A stretch of 64,000 nt of DNA. Source: Parapusillimonas granuli. Lineage in GTDB: Bacteria > Pseudomonadota > Gammaproteobacteria > Burkholderiales > Burkholderiaceae_B. Made by a program: the position numbers and the translations under genes. The first letter of the stretch is position 1. The number at the start of each line of letters is the position of its first letter. Positions 17,636 through 27,311 of the stretch are shown piece after piece. The stretch spans positions 310,001 to 374,000 of the forward strand of contig NZ_JACCEM010000005.1 of assembly GCF_013416525.1 (NCBI RefSeq), read 5' to 3'. Below the pieces are notes generated by a model. It made no database searches. It was given only the letters and a program-made list of their open reading frames with translations, and had not been told where the DNA came from.

Positions 17636-18568
17636 GTGAACATCATTTTTGCCTCTACCCTGGACCTGGACGACGACGCCTGGATCAATCCGCTGCAGGC
17701 GGCCATCCCTTCCGCCCGCATCCACGCCTGGTCCGACCAGGGCGCCTCCGTGGGCGCGGAACTGGCCATTGCATGGAATCCGCCCCAGAACCTGTTCCAG
17801 CGCGAACCCGGGATCAAAGCGGTATTCAATCTGGGCGCGGGCGTCGACGCGCTGTTCCGCCTGCCCGGCCTGGGCGCGGACGTATCCGTGGTGCGCGTCG
17901 AGGACGCCGGCATGGCCGTGCAAATGGCGGAATACGCGGTGTACGCGCTGGTACGGGCATCGCGCAACTTCGACGAGTACGAGCGCCTGCAAAAGCAGAA
18001 GCGCTGGGAGCCCCAGCCCGACATCCAGCGTTCGAAATGGCCGGTGGGCGTGCTGGGCATGGGCGTCATGGGGACGCGCGTGGCGCAGGCGATCGCTGGC
18101 CTGGACTACCCCGTGGCGGGCTGGTCGCGCAGCGGCAAGGATTTGCCCGGCGTGCAAAAGTTCGCCGGCATGGACGAGCTCCCGGCTTTCCTGGCGCGCA
18201 CGCGCGTGCTGATCAACACGTTGCCGCTCACGGACGAGACGCGCGGCATCCTACGCCGCGAAACGCTGCGGCAGCTGCAGCCGGGCGCTTATCTGATCAG
18301 CATGGGGCGCGGAGGCCATCTGGTGGAAGAGGACTTGCAGCCGCTGCTGGACTCGGGCCACCTGCTGGGCGCGACGCTCGATGTCTTCCAGCAGGAGCCT
18401 CTGCCGGAGGATCATCCGTTCTGGTCGGATCCGCGGATCACGATCACGCCTCATGTGGCGGCGGCCAGCCTGCGGGAAGAGACCATCGAGCAGGTGTCGG
18501 ACAAGATCAATCGCTATCTGCGCGGCGAGCCGCTGACCGGCGTCGTGGCGCGGGACAAGGGGTATTGA
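17636..18568 (+). CDS. GhrA-like D-2-hydroxyacid dehydrogenase (glyoxylate/hydroxypyruvate reductase)
   Basis: A 310-residue NAD(P)H-dependent reductase of the D-2-hydroxyacid dehydrogenase family, closest in layout to GhrA. The N terminus NIIFASTLDLDDDAWINPLQ and AIAWNPP resemble GhrA; the Rossmann motif is GVLGMGVMGTRVAQA. The active-site Arg lies in INTLPLTDETRG and the catalytic His in ITITPHVAAAS, with the partner Glu in FQQEPLPEDHPFW. I place the start at GTG 17636, which aligns with family starts; a TTG at 17624 would add four residues. It is the last gene of the GntR-lyase-TPP set and would reduce a 2-oxo acid product such as glyoxylate or hydroxypyruvate. Confidence 0.85.
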   Translation: MNIIFASTLDLDDDAWINPLQAAIPSARIHAWSDQGASVGAELAIAWNPPQNLFQREPGIKAVFNLGAGVDALFRLPGLGADVSVVRVEDAGMAVQMAEYAVYALVRASRNFDEYERLQKQKRWEPQPDIQRSKWPVGVLGMGVMGTRVAQAIAGLDYPVAGWSRSGKDLPGVQKFAGMDELPAFLARTRVLINTLPLTDETRGILRRETLRQLQPGAYLISMGRGGHLVEEDLQPLLDSGHLLGATLDVFQQEPLPEDHPFWSDPRITITPHVAAASLREETIEQVSDKINRYLRGEPLTGVVARDKGY

Positions 18569-18573
18569 TTTCC

Positions 18574-18603
18574 GGCCGCCGGGGGCCTGGCACCCCGGCG
18601 GCC
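18574..18603. terminator. Strong bidirectional terminator-like hairpin
   Basis: A perfect 11-bp stem (GGCCGCCGGGG with CCCCGGCGGCC) and an 8-base loop lie between the convergent ghrA-like and aldehyde dehydrogenase genes. No T-tract is seen. Position and stability suit termination from both sides. Confidence 0.6.
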
Positions 18604-18613
18604 GCCCAGCCGA

Positions 18614-20110
18614 CTACCCTAGGCTGATCCAGGTCGTCTTCAGCGAACTGTACTTGTCCAGCGCGTGCAGCGACTTGTCGCGGCCAAAACCCGATTGCTT
18701 CACCCCGCCGAACGGTACGGTCACGTCCCCGTCGAAATAGCAATTCACCCACACCAGACCCGCGCGCAGCCTGCGCGACACCCGGTGCGCGCGTGACAGG
18801 TCGGCCGTCCACAAGCCCGACCCCAGACCATAGATCGACGCATTCGCCTGGGCCAGCGCCTCTTCCTCCGTGTCGAAACGGCTGGCGGCGAGGACCGGGC
18901 CGAAGATTTCCTCGCGGACGATCGTGAGCGACTGCGTGCCGCATTCGAAGATGGTGGGCTCGACATAATAGCCGCCGGTTTCGCTGCGCACTTGGCCGCC
19001 GCCGACGCGCAGCGTCGCGCCTTCACGCTTTCCGCTGTCGACGTACTGCAGCACGCGCGCCAGTTGGCGCTCATCGACGATGGCGCCCATCTTGGCGTTC
19101 GGGTCCAGCGGATCGCCGGGCTGCATGGCGGCGGCGTGCCGCTCCAGCTTGCGCATGAACTCATCGTAAATGCCCGACTGCACATAAAGCCGGGAACCGG
19201 CGATGCATACTTCGCCCTGATTGTTGAAAATGCCGATGGCCGCGGCCAACGCAGCGCGGTCCAGGTCGGGGCAGTCGTCGAAGATGATGTGGGGCGATTT
19301 GCCGCCGCATTCCAGCCAGATCTGCTTCAGGTTGGACTGGCCGGAATATTGCATGAAGCGCTTGCCCGTCGCGGTCGAGCCGGTGAAGGCCAGGCAGTCG
19401 ACGTCCGGATGCAGGCCCAGGGCCTGGCCCGCCACCGGCCCGGTGCCCGGGACGATGTTCAGCACGCCCGGAGGGATGCCGGCTTCGAGCGCCAGCTCGC
19501 CCAGCCGGATGGCGGACAGGCAGGATTGCTCGGCGGGCTTCAGCACGACGCTGTTGCCCATCGCCAGGGCCGGCGCCACCTTCCAGGTGGCCATCAGCAA
19601 GGGGTAGTTCCAGGGCACCACCGCCGCGATCACCCCCAGGGGCTCGCGCGTGATGGTGGCGAGCGCGTGCGCGTCGGTGGGCGCGATTTCATCGTACTGC
19701 TTGTCTATGGTCTCGGCATACCAGGCGTAGGTCCGCGCGGCTTCCGGAATGTCGTATCCCAAGGTGTCGGAAATGGGCTTGCCCATGTCCAGCGTTTCGA
19801 TGAGCGCCAGTTCTTCGGCATGCAGCGTGATCAGTTCGGCCAGCTTGAGCAGCCGCTTCTTGCGCTCGGCGCGGGGCATGCCGGACCAGACGCCGGATTC
19901 GAAAGCGCGCCGGGCGGCGCGGACGGCCTGGTCGATGTCGTGCTCGTCGCACGACGCCACTTGCGCCAGCGTCCGGCCCGTGGCGGGGTTGACCGCGTCC
20001 AGCGGGGCGCCGCAGCCGGCGTGCGTCCGGCCGTCGATGATGGCCTGAGTGCTCGGCTTGAGCTTGCTGGCGCGGGCCTGCCAGTCTTGCAGCGTGAGGG
20101 TCGATGTCAT
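18614..20110 (-). CDS. PuuC-like aldehyde dehydrogenase (aminoaldehyde-type)
   Basis: A 498-residue NAD(P)+-dependent aldehyde dehydrogenase resembling E. coli PuuC, which oxidises gamma-glutamyl-aminobutyraldehyde and related aldehydes. Seen directly are FTGSTATGKRF, the catalytic Glu in LECGGKSPHIIFDDCPDL and the catalytic Cys in NNQGEVCIAGSRLYV. The C-terminal GDVTVPFGGVKQSGFGRDKSLHAL also closely parallels PuuC. The ATG at 20110 has a GGAGCGG site; a start at 20134 would lie in the upstream gene's stop region. It is the last gene of the long co-directional cluster containing an HDAC-type acetylpolyamine amidohydrolase, so oxidation of an aminoaldehyde to GABA or an N-substituted GABA is the likely job. 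Confidence 0.87.
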   Translation of the reverse strand: MTSTLTLQDWQARASKLKPSTQAIIDGRTHAGCGAPLDAVNPATGRTLAQVASCDEHDIDQAVRAARRAFESGVWSGMPRAERKKRLLKLAELITLHAEELALIETLDMGKPISDTLGYDIPEAARTYAWYAETIDKQYDEIAPTDAHALATITREPLGVIAAVVPWNYPLLMATWKVAPALAMGNSVVLKPAEQSCLSAIRLGELALEAGIPPGVLNIVPGTGPVAGQALGLHPDVDCLAFTGSTATGKRFMQYSGQSNLKQIWLECGGKSPHIIFDDCPDLDRAALAAAIGIFNNQGEVCIAGSRLYVQSGIYDEFMRKLERHAAAMQPGDPLDPNAKMGAIVDERQLARVLQYVDSGKREGATLRVGGGQVRSETGGYYVEPTIFECGTQSLTIVREEIFGPVLAASRFDTEEEALAQANASIYGLGSGLWTADLSRAHRVSRRLRAGLVWVNCYFDGDVTVPFGGVKQSGFGRDKSLHALDKYSSLKTTWISLG

Positions 20111-20130
20111 GTGTCCGCTCCGTATCGGGA

Positions 20131-21030
20131 TCAAGCCGGCGGCTTATTGCCGCGCGGCAGGGCGAGGAAAACACCCGCCGCGGTGATCAGGGCGATGCCC
20201 GTCATGGCCAGTGCGTCGGGTGGCTGATTGAATAGAAAGGTGCTGAACCCCACGGCCATGAGCAGCTGGCAGTAGTTCAGCGGCGCCAGGGTGGATGCGG
20301 CCACGCGCTGGAAGGCCGCGATCAGCAGCAGATGGCCGGCGCCGTTGCAGACGCCCAGGCTCAGGATGAACAGGAAGTCGGCCAGGTCGGGCCAAGGGTC
20401 CGGCAGGAAGAAGGGCGCGGGCAGGCCGGTGATCACCACGCACACGAAGGCGGTGTAGCTGTACTGGATGTGGCCGGGGACCTTGCCCGCAAGCTTGCGC
20501 GTCAGCAGCTGGAATATGGAAAAACAGATGGCGGACGCCACCATCAGCGCCGTGCCCAGCGCCGGCAGGTCGTTGCCGGGCCGCACGACCAGCAGCATGC
20601 CGCCGAAGCCGGCGAAGACGGCCAGCCATTTCGCGAGCCCGACTTTTTCTTGCAGAAACCAGGGGGACAGCACGACGACGATGAGCGGCGACGTGAAGTA
20701 GATGGCCGTGGCCTCGGCCAGCGGCATCCAGATGAGCGCCGTCATGAAGCAGGTGCCCACCGTGCCCAGGGCCACGCCCCGCCAGATCAGCAGCCCCTTG
20801 TGCGGCGCATCGCGCAGCCTGGGCCCCCCGTGCCTCACCAGCATCGCCACGGCCAGCAAGGCCACGGTCGCATAGCGCATGATGTTCAGGAAGGGGGCCG
20901 GGTAGGTTTCCAGCAGATGCTTGGACGACGCATCGAAAATGGCGAAGGTCATCAAGCCGCACAGAAACAGCAGGACGCCCGCCTTCTGGGAGGCGGGCGG
21001 CGACAGCGCCGGTGCGGGGACGGAGCTCAT
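20131..21030 (-). CDS. EamA/DMT-family transporter
   Basis: A 299-residue drug/metabolite-type permease with ten predicted helices in two EamA repeats, beginning AGVLLFLCGLMTFAIFDASSKHLL. Residues such as RYATVALLAVAML and the LAPLNYCQLLMAVGFSTFLF helix near the C terminus are typical. Members export amino acids, amines or other metabolites, or occasionally import them. It begins four bases after the M20 hydrolase stop and ends 20 bases before the aldehyde dehydrogenase start. Its place inside a catabolic operon suggests overflow export or an additional uptake route. The substrate cannot be told from sequence. Confidence 0.85.
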   Translation of the reverse strand: MSSVPAPALSPPASQKAGVLLFLCGLMTFAIFDASSKHLLETYPAPFLNIMRYATVALLAVAMLVRHGGPRLRDAPHKGLLIWRGVALGTVGTCFMTALIWMPLAEATAIYFTSPLIVVVLSPWFLQEKVGLAKWLAVFAGFGGMLLVVRPGNDLPALGTALMVASAICFSIFQLLTRKLAGKVPGHIQYSYTAFVCVVITGLPAPFFLPDPWPDLADFLFILSLGVCNGAGHLLLIAAFQRVAASTLAPLNYCQLLMAVGFSTFLFNQPPDALAMTGIALITAAGVFLALPRGNKPPA

Positions 21031-21034
21031 GGAC

Positions 21035-22297
21035 TCAGGCCGACGCCACGCCGGCATGCGTCAGCATGGCGCCCAGCAGCACATTGGCGCCGGCTTCCAG
21101 GTGCTCGGGCCTGGCGTCTTCCACTTCATTGTGGCTGATGCCGTCCTTGCAGGGAACGAAGATCATGGCGGTGGGGCTGACGGTGGCCATGTAGACCGCG
21201 TCGTGGCCGGCGCCCGTGACGATGGGCATGTGCGCGTAGCCGCGCGCCTGCGCCTGTTCCCTGACCGCGTCTATCAGTTCCGGCGCGAAAGGCGTGGGCG
21301 GGAAATGCTGCACGTCCTGCAGGTCGACCTGGACCGCATAGCCGCAAAGATCGCCGCTGGACAAGGCCTTGACGGCCCGGCGCAGCCGGGCGTCCATCTC
21401 GGCCAGGCGGTCGGCGTTCTCGTGCCGCAAGTCGACCGTGAACGACACGCGGCCGGGGATCACGTTGCGGGACGACGGGAAGACGTTGGCCACGCCGACC
21501 GTGCCGCGCCCTTGCGGCGCGAAGTCCAGCGCGATCTTGACGACTTCCTGCATGAGGTGGGTGGCGGCGTACAGCGCGTCGCGGCGCAGGGGCATGGGCG
21601 TGGGGCCCGCGTGCGCTTCCATGCCGGTCACGGTCACGTCGTACCAGCGCAGGCCGAGCGAGCCCGTGACCACGCCGATGACCTTGTCTTCCGCTTCCAG
21701 GATGGGGCCCTGCTCGATGTGCGCCTCGAAGTATTTTCCGATCTGGTGCGAAGGAACCGGCGCCGTGCCGGCATAGCCGATGTTCACGAGTTCGTCGCGC
21801 ACCGCCTTGCCGTCGACGTCCACCGCGGACAGCGCGGTTTCAAGCGGAAAGACCTTGCAGAACGCGCCCGAGCCCATCATGACGGGCACGAAGCGCGTGC
21901 CCTCTTCATTGGTCCAGATGACCAGTTCCAGCGGGGCGTCGGTTTCTATGCCTTTTTCGTTCAGCGTGCGCATGACTTCCAGTCCCGCCATCACGCCGAA
22001 ACAGCCGTCGAATTTTCCGCCGGTGGGCTGCGTGTCGATGTGGCTGCCCGTGGCCACGGGCGGCAGCGACGGCCGGCGCCCGGGGCGGCGCCCGAAGATG
22101 TTGCCGATCTGGTCGACGGTGATCTCCAGGCCGGCTTCCTTCATCCAGCCCACCACCAGGTCGCGCCCCTGTCCGTCCAGCGGCGACAGCGCGAGCCGGC
22201 AGTTGCCGCCCTTGGGCGTGGCGCCGATCTCGGCCAGTTCCATCAGCGAGCGCCACAGGCGCTCGCCGTTTATCGTCAATTGGGAAATATCGCTCAT
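21035..22297 (-). CDS. Zn-dependent N-carbamoyl-amino-acid hydrolase/allantoate amidohydrolase family (M20)
   Basis: A 420-residue metallo-amidase of the HyuC/AllC/beta-ureidopropionase group. Visible motifs are ATGSHIDTQPTGGKFDGCFGV with the metal His and Asp, WTNEEGTRF with the catalytic Glu pair, EAHIEQGPILE with another metal His, and GMEAHAGPTPM in the lid domain. Family members hydrolyse N-carbamoyl amino acids, allantoate or similar ureido and amide substrates. The ATG at 22297 has an AAAGGAAACC site. It sits between the HDAC-family gene and the EamA gene in one operon, so its substrate is probably an acyl- or carbamoyl-amine or amino-acid intermediate such as N-substituted GABA. That is inference. 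Confidence 0.87.
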   Translation of the reverse strand: MSDISQLTINGERLWRSLMELAEIGATPKGGNCRLALSPLDGQGRDLVVGWMKEAGLEITVDQIGNIFGRRPGRRPSLPPVATGSHIDTQPTGGKFDGCFGVMAGLEVMRTLNEKGIETDAPLELVIWTNEEGTRFVPVMMGSGAFCKVFPLETALSAVDVDGKAVRDELVNIGYAGTAPVPSHQIGKYFEAHIEQGPILEAEDKVIGVVTGSLGLRWYDVTVTGMEAHAGPTPMPLRRDALYAATHLMQEVVKIALDFAPQGRGTVGVANVFPSSRNVIPGRVSFTVDLRHENADRLAEMDARLRRAVKALSSGDLCGYAVQVDLQDVQHFPPTPFAPELIDAVREQAQARGYAHMPIVTGAGHDAVYMATVSPTAMIFVPCKDGISHNEVEDARPEHLEAGANVLLGAMLTHAGVASA

Positions 22298-22332
22298 GCC
22301 GGTTTCCTTTCGAATGTTGATGTTGACGGGCC

Positions 22333-23394
22333 TCAGGACTGCTTGGCCTTCAGGCCGCGCAGCAGCGAGCCCAGGGCTTGCCCGAGGATGTCCACCATGT
22401 AGCCGCCTTCCTGGACCACGACGGTGGGCAGGCCCAGCGCGCTGATGCGTTCGCCGATCTGCCGGTAGGCGTCCAGGTCCAGCTTCAGCACGCTGATGGG
22501 ATCGTCGCGGTAGGTGTCGAAGCCCAGCGCCACGACCAGCGCCTGCGGCCGGAAGTCGCGCAAGGTGACCAGGACTTCGTCCAGGGCGCCGATGAAGCCC
22601 GCGGTGGTCGTGCCGTGGGGCAGCGGCACGTTGACGTTGTAGCCGTGTCCGCTGCCGTATCCGCGCTCGTGGGCGTAGCCGGTGTAGAAGGGGTAGTAGC
22701 CGGCGGGATCGGCGTGCAGGGACACGGTCATGACGTCCGAGCGCTGGTAGAAGATGTTCTGCGTGCCGTCGCCGTGGTGGGCGTCGACGTCCAGCACCAC
22801 GACGGACGAGAAGGTCTCGCGCAGGCGCTGGGCCGCGATGGCGCTGTTGTTCAGATAGCAGAAGCCGCCGGCCCGGTCGTAGTGCGCATGGTGCCCGGAA
22901 GGGCGGCACAGCGCATAGGCGATGTCCTTGGTGGCGCTGACCCAGTCGGCCGCGGCCACGGCGCAGTGCGTGGAGCGCAGGGCGGCCTGCCAGGTGTGCG
23001 GGCCGATGGGGCAGGCCAGGTCGCTGATGTAATAGCCGGCCTGCGCGATGATGGAGTCCGAAGGGCAGGGGGGGCGCCCGGCCTGTTCGACGCGCCCGTT
23101 ATGGTACGGAGACATGTTGGGCAGGACTTCCGGGCCGGGCTCCAGCCCCGGCTGCTTCATGGCCTGCCACCGGGAATAGGCGTTCTTCAGGAACTCCACG
23201 TATTCCAGGCTGTGCACCGCCAGCATGGCGTGCCCATAGTCCGGCGGGGTTTCGCTGGTGATCCCGGCCTGGGCCAGCATGCCGTTCAGGATTTGCGCGC
23301 GCGCGGGCACGTCGGCGGGTGCGCAGATGCGGCCGGCGCGCATGAACTGCTGGGGCTGGTGCAGCAGTTGTTCTTCGGAAAAAAATGCTTTCAT
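22333..23394 (-). CDS. HDAC-family deacetylase, acetylpolyamine amidohydrolase-like
   Basis: A 353-residue class II HDAC-superfamily enzyme resembling Mycoplana acetylpolyamine amidohydrolase, which removes acetyl groups from acetylputrescine, acetylspermidine and related compounds. The Zn site and catalytic pair are clear: CRPSGHHAHYDRAGG with His168-His169, VVVLDVDAHHGDGTQN with Zn ligands, ALGFDTYRDDP with the third ligand, and EGGYMVDILG with the active-site Tyr. The usual CRPPGHH has Ser for Pro. The N-terminal acidic FFSEEQLLHQP and the CPIGPHTWQAALRS helix also follow the acetylpolyamine subgroup. It is part of the operon with the cupin, the M20 amidases and a PuuC-like dehydrogenase. 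Confidence 0.9.
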   Translation of the reverse strand: MKAFFSEEQLLHQPQQFMRAGRICAPADVPARAQILNGMLAQAGITSETPPDYGHAMLAVHSLEYVEFLKNAYSRWQAMKQPGLEPGPEVLPNMSPYHNGRVEQAGRPPCPSDSIIAQAGYYISDLACPIGPHTWQAALRSTHCAVAAADWVSATKDIAYALCRPSGHHAHYDRAGGFCYLNNSAIAAQRLRETFSSVVVLDVDAHHGDGTQNIFYQRSDVMTVSLHADPAGYYPFYTGYAHERGYGSGHGYNVNVPLPHGTTTAGFIGALDEVLVTLRDFRPQALVVALGFDTYRDDPISVLKLDLDAYRQIGERISALGLPTVVVQEGGYMVDILGQALGSLLRGLKAKQS

Positions 23395-23406
23395 GTCGGT
23401 TCCGGT

Positions 23407-23694
23407 TTACTTGATTTCGACCTCGACGAACACGAATTCGCTTTCTTTCGACGGGTTGATGACGTTGTGCTCCACGCCCACCGGCCTGAAGTAGGAGACG
23501 CCCGCCGTCAGCTGGCTGGTGACTTCGCCGTCCGGAGTCTCCAGCAGCAAGGGGCCGCTGGTTTGCGGCACCACCACGTAATTCATGCCGTGGCGATGCC
23601 ACCCGGTTTCTCCGCCGGGCGGAAAGCGCCATTCCGTCACCTTGACGGTGTCGTTGTCTATCTGCACGGTGGGAATTGCTGCTGGGCGCGTCAT
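23407..23694 (-). CDS. Small single-domain cupin protein
   Basis: A 95-residue beta-barrel cupin. Its first motif is seen as PGGETGWHRHGMNYVVVPQT (two His, in the pattern GxxxxHxH) and the second as GVSYFRPVGVEHNVINPS, giving a likely mononuclear metal site. Such short cupins often sense or isomerise small metabolites, or stabilise pathway enzymes. It begins with an AGGAGTGAACC site, follows the ABC ATPase gene by 53 bases and precedes the HDAC-type gene by 12, so it belongs to the same operon. Its function is unknown. Confidence 0.85.
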   Translation of the reverse strand: MTRPAAIPTVQIDNDTVKVTEWRFPPGGETGWHRHGMNYVVVPQTSGPLLLETPDGEVTSQLTAGVSYFRPVGVEHNVINPSKESEFVFVEVEIK

Positions 23695-23747
23695 GGTTCA
23701 CTCCTGATGTTCAAGCGTAATACTGGTGGGTTCTAAGCCCTATACCG

Positions 23748-25379
<1,632 letters not shown>

Positions 25380-25389
25380 GTCGCGCTCC

Positions 25390-26232
25390 TTATTCGCCGC
25401 GCTTGCGCAGTTGCGGGTTCAGGGCGTCGCTGAGGCCTTCGCCGATGAGATTGATGGCCAGCACCGTGAGCAGGATGGCCACGCCGGGCCACACGCTCAT
25501 CCACCAGGCTTCGCGGATCATGGTGCGCGAAGCGCCGATCATGAAGCCCCAGCTCATCATGTTCCGGTCGCCCAGCCCCAGGAAGGACAGCGCCGATTCC
25601 GTCAGAATGGCGGTGGCCACCATGAAGGACGCGGACACGATGATGGGGGACATGGCGTTCGGAAGGATCTGGGACCACACGATGCGGGCCGGCTTCTGGC
25701 CGATCACGATGGCGGCCAGCACGAACTCGCGCTGCTTGAGGGTCATGAACTCCGACCGCACCAGGCGCGCGGCGGGAGGCCAGGACACCGCCGTGATGGC
25801 GCCCATGATGGAATAGATGGACGGGCTCAGCACGGCCACGATCACCACCGCCAGCGCCAGTTGCGGAATGGTCTGGAAGAACTCGGTGAATCGCATCAGG
25901 GCGTCGTCGATGCGGCCGCCGCAATAGCCGGCGGTGGCGCCGATGGCAATGCCGAAGACCAGGGCGATGGCCGTGGACAGCAGGCCGACGATCAGGGAGA
26001 CGCGCGCGCCCCAGACCAGGCCGGCGGTGATGTCGCGGCCCAGCATGTCGGTGCCGAAGGGGTAGGCCGGGTCGGTGAACGGCGGGATGAGCGGCGCATC
26101 GACCATCATCCAGGGCGAGTCTTCGTAGATGTAGGGCGCGCCCACCGCCAGGGCGGCCACCACCAGAATGATGCACAGCCCGAATACGGCGCCGTAGTTG
26201 CGCGCATAACGCTTCGCGAATTTTTTCATCAT
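25390..26232 (-). CDS. DppC-type ABC transporter permease
   Basis: A 280-residue inner-membrane permease of the oligopeptide/dipeptide class. It has an N-terminal helix after FAKRYARNYGAVFGLCIILV, a periplasmic segment containing PAYPFGTDMLGRDITAGLVWGAR (the DppC hallmark), then five helices. The EAA loop region is EFMTLKQREFVLAAIVIGQKPARIVWSQILPNAM in outline. Its start overlaps the stop of the DppB-type gene by four bases and it ends 10 bases before the ATPase start. It pairs with the DppB-type protein as the translocation pore. Confidence 0.92.
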   Translation of the reverse strand: MMKKFAKRYARNYGAVFGLCIILVVAALAVGAPYIYEDSPWMMVDAPLIPPFTDPAYPFGTDMLGRDITAGLVWGARVSLIVGLLSTAIALVFGIAIGATAGYCGGRIDDALMRFTEFFQTIPQLALAVVIVAVLSPSIYSIMGAITAVSWPPAARLVRSEFMTLKQREFVLAAIVIGQKPARIVWSQILPNAMSPIIVSASFMVATAILTESALSFLGLGDRNMMSWGFMIGASRTMIREAWWMSVWPGVAILLTVLAINLIGEGLSDALNPQLRKRGE

Positions 26233-27233
26233 GCGGCTCCCGGTTCGCCGCCCGCCGAGATGCGCGGATCGACGAGTCGATACGTGATGTCGGTCAGGAG
26301 GTTGAAAACGACGACCATGGTCGAAGTGACCAGGAAAATGCCCAGCAGCAGCTGGTAGTCGCGCTGCAGCAGCGCATCGAACATCAGCCGGCCGATGCCG
26401 GGCCAGGCGAACACCGTTTCAGTCAGGACGGCGCCGCCGGCCATCTGGCCGAGCTGTATGCCCGCGAAAGTGATGACCGGCAGCAGGGCGTTGCGCAGCA
26501 CGTGGATGCGGATGATGCTGCCCGGGGGCACGCCTTTGGCGCGGGCGGTCTTGACGAAATCCATGCCGATCACTTCCAGCATGGAGGCGCGCGTCAGCCG
26601 CACGTAGAAAGCCATGAAGAAGCAGCCCAGGGTGACGGTGGGAAGAATCAGGTGCATGGCGATGTCCTGCGCGCGCGCCAGCCCGGTCAGGTTGGAGCCG
26701 ACGGACTCCATGCCGAAGGCGGGCAGCCAGCCGAGCAGGACGGAGAACAGCAATATGCCCATGAGCGAGAGCCAGAACAGCGGCGTGGCGTACAGGATCA
26801 GCGCGCCCGTCATGACGGTGCTGTCCAGCCACCGGCGCTTGTTGCTGTAGCGGGCCTTGGCGGCCACGACGCCCAGCAGCACGCCCAGGGTGATGGAAAA
26901 CAGGAAGGCGCAGATCATGAGCAGGAAGGTGGCGGGCAGCCTTTCCAGGATGAGGTCCAGGACCGGCACGTGGTTGCGGTACGAAAAGCCGAAATCGAGC
27001 TGGACGACGCCTTTCAGGTACAGAAAGAGCTGGGTGAGGACGGGCTCATCCAGGCCGAAGGATTCGCGCAGCCTGGCGACGTAGGTCGGGTCGCTGGCGC
27101 CGGCCTGGCCGGCCAGGACCGCGGCGGGATCGCCGGGCGCGAGGCGGATGAGAAAAAAATTGACGACCACGACGCCCAGGATCACGAAGATCGCCTTGGA
27201 AAGCCGGGAAGCAAGGAACAAAAGAAATTTCAT
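26229..27233 (-). CDS. DppB-type ABC transporter permease
   Basis: A 334-residue permease with six helices. It opens with the DppB signature of a first helix followed by FFLIRLAPGDPAAVLAGQAG, then the long periplasmic region LGLDEP-like (FGLDEPVLTQLFLYLKG). The EAA motif region near MDFVKTARAKGVPPGSIIRIHVLRNALLP is typical. The C-terminal TVFAWPGIGRLMFDALLQRDYQLL is conserved across the family. It is the first permease of the importer, 78 bases downstream of the solute-binding protein gene. Confidence 0.92.
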   Translation of the reverse strand: MKFLLFLASRLSKAIFVILGVVVVNFFLIRLAPGDPAAVLAGQAGASDPTYVARLRESFGLDEPVLTQLFLYLKGVVQLDFGFSYRNHVPVLDLILERLPATFLLMICAFLFSITLGVLLGVVAAKARYSNKRRWLDSTVMTGALILYATPLFWLSLMGILLFSVLLGWLPAFGMESVGSNLTGLARAQDIAMHLILPTVTLGCFFMAFYVRLTRASMLEVIGMDFVKTARAKGVPPGSIIRIHVLRNALLPVITFAGIQLGQMAGGAVLTETVFAWPGIGRLMFDALLQRDYQLLLGIFLVTSTMVVVFNLLTDITYRLVDPRISAGGEPGAA

Positions 27234-27311
27234 GGGCGAGGCACCGATATACGAGGAAGGCGGGTATTCCCGGCCGGCGGCGCAGCCATGGCGCAGCCGG
27301 CCGGGAAGGGC

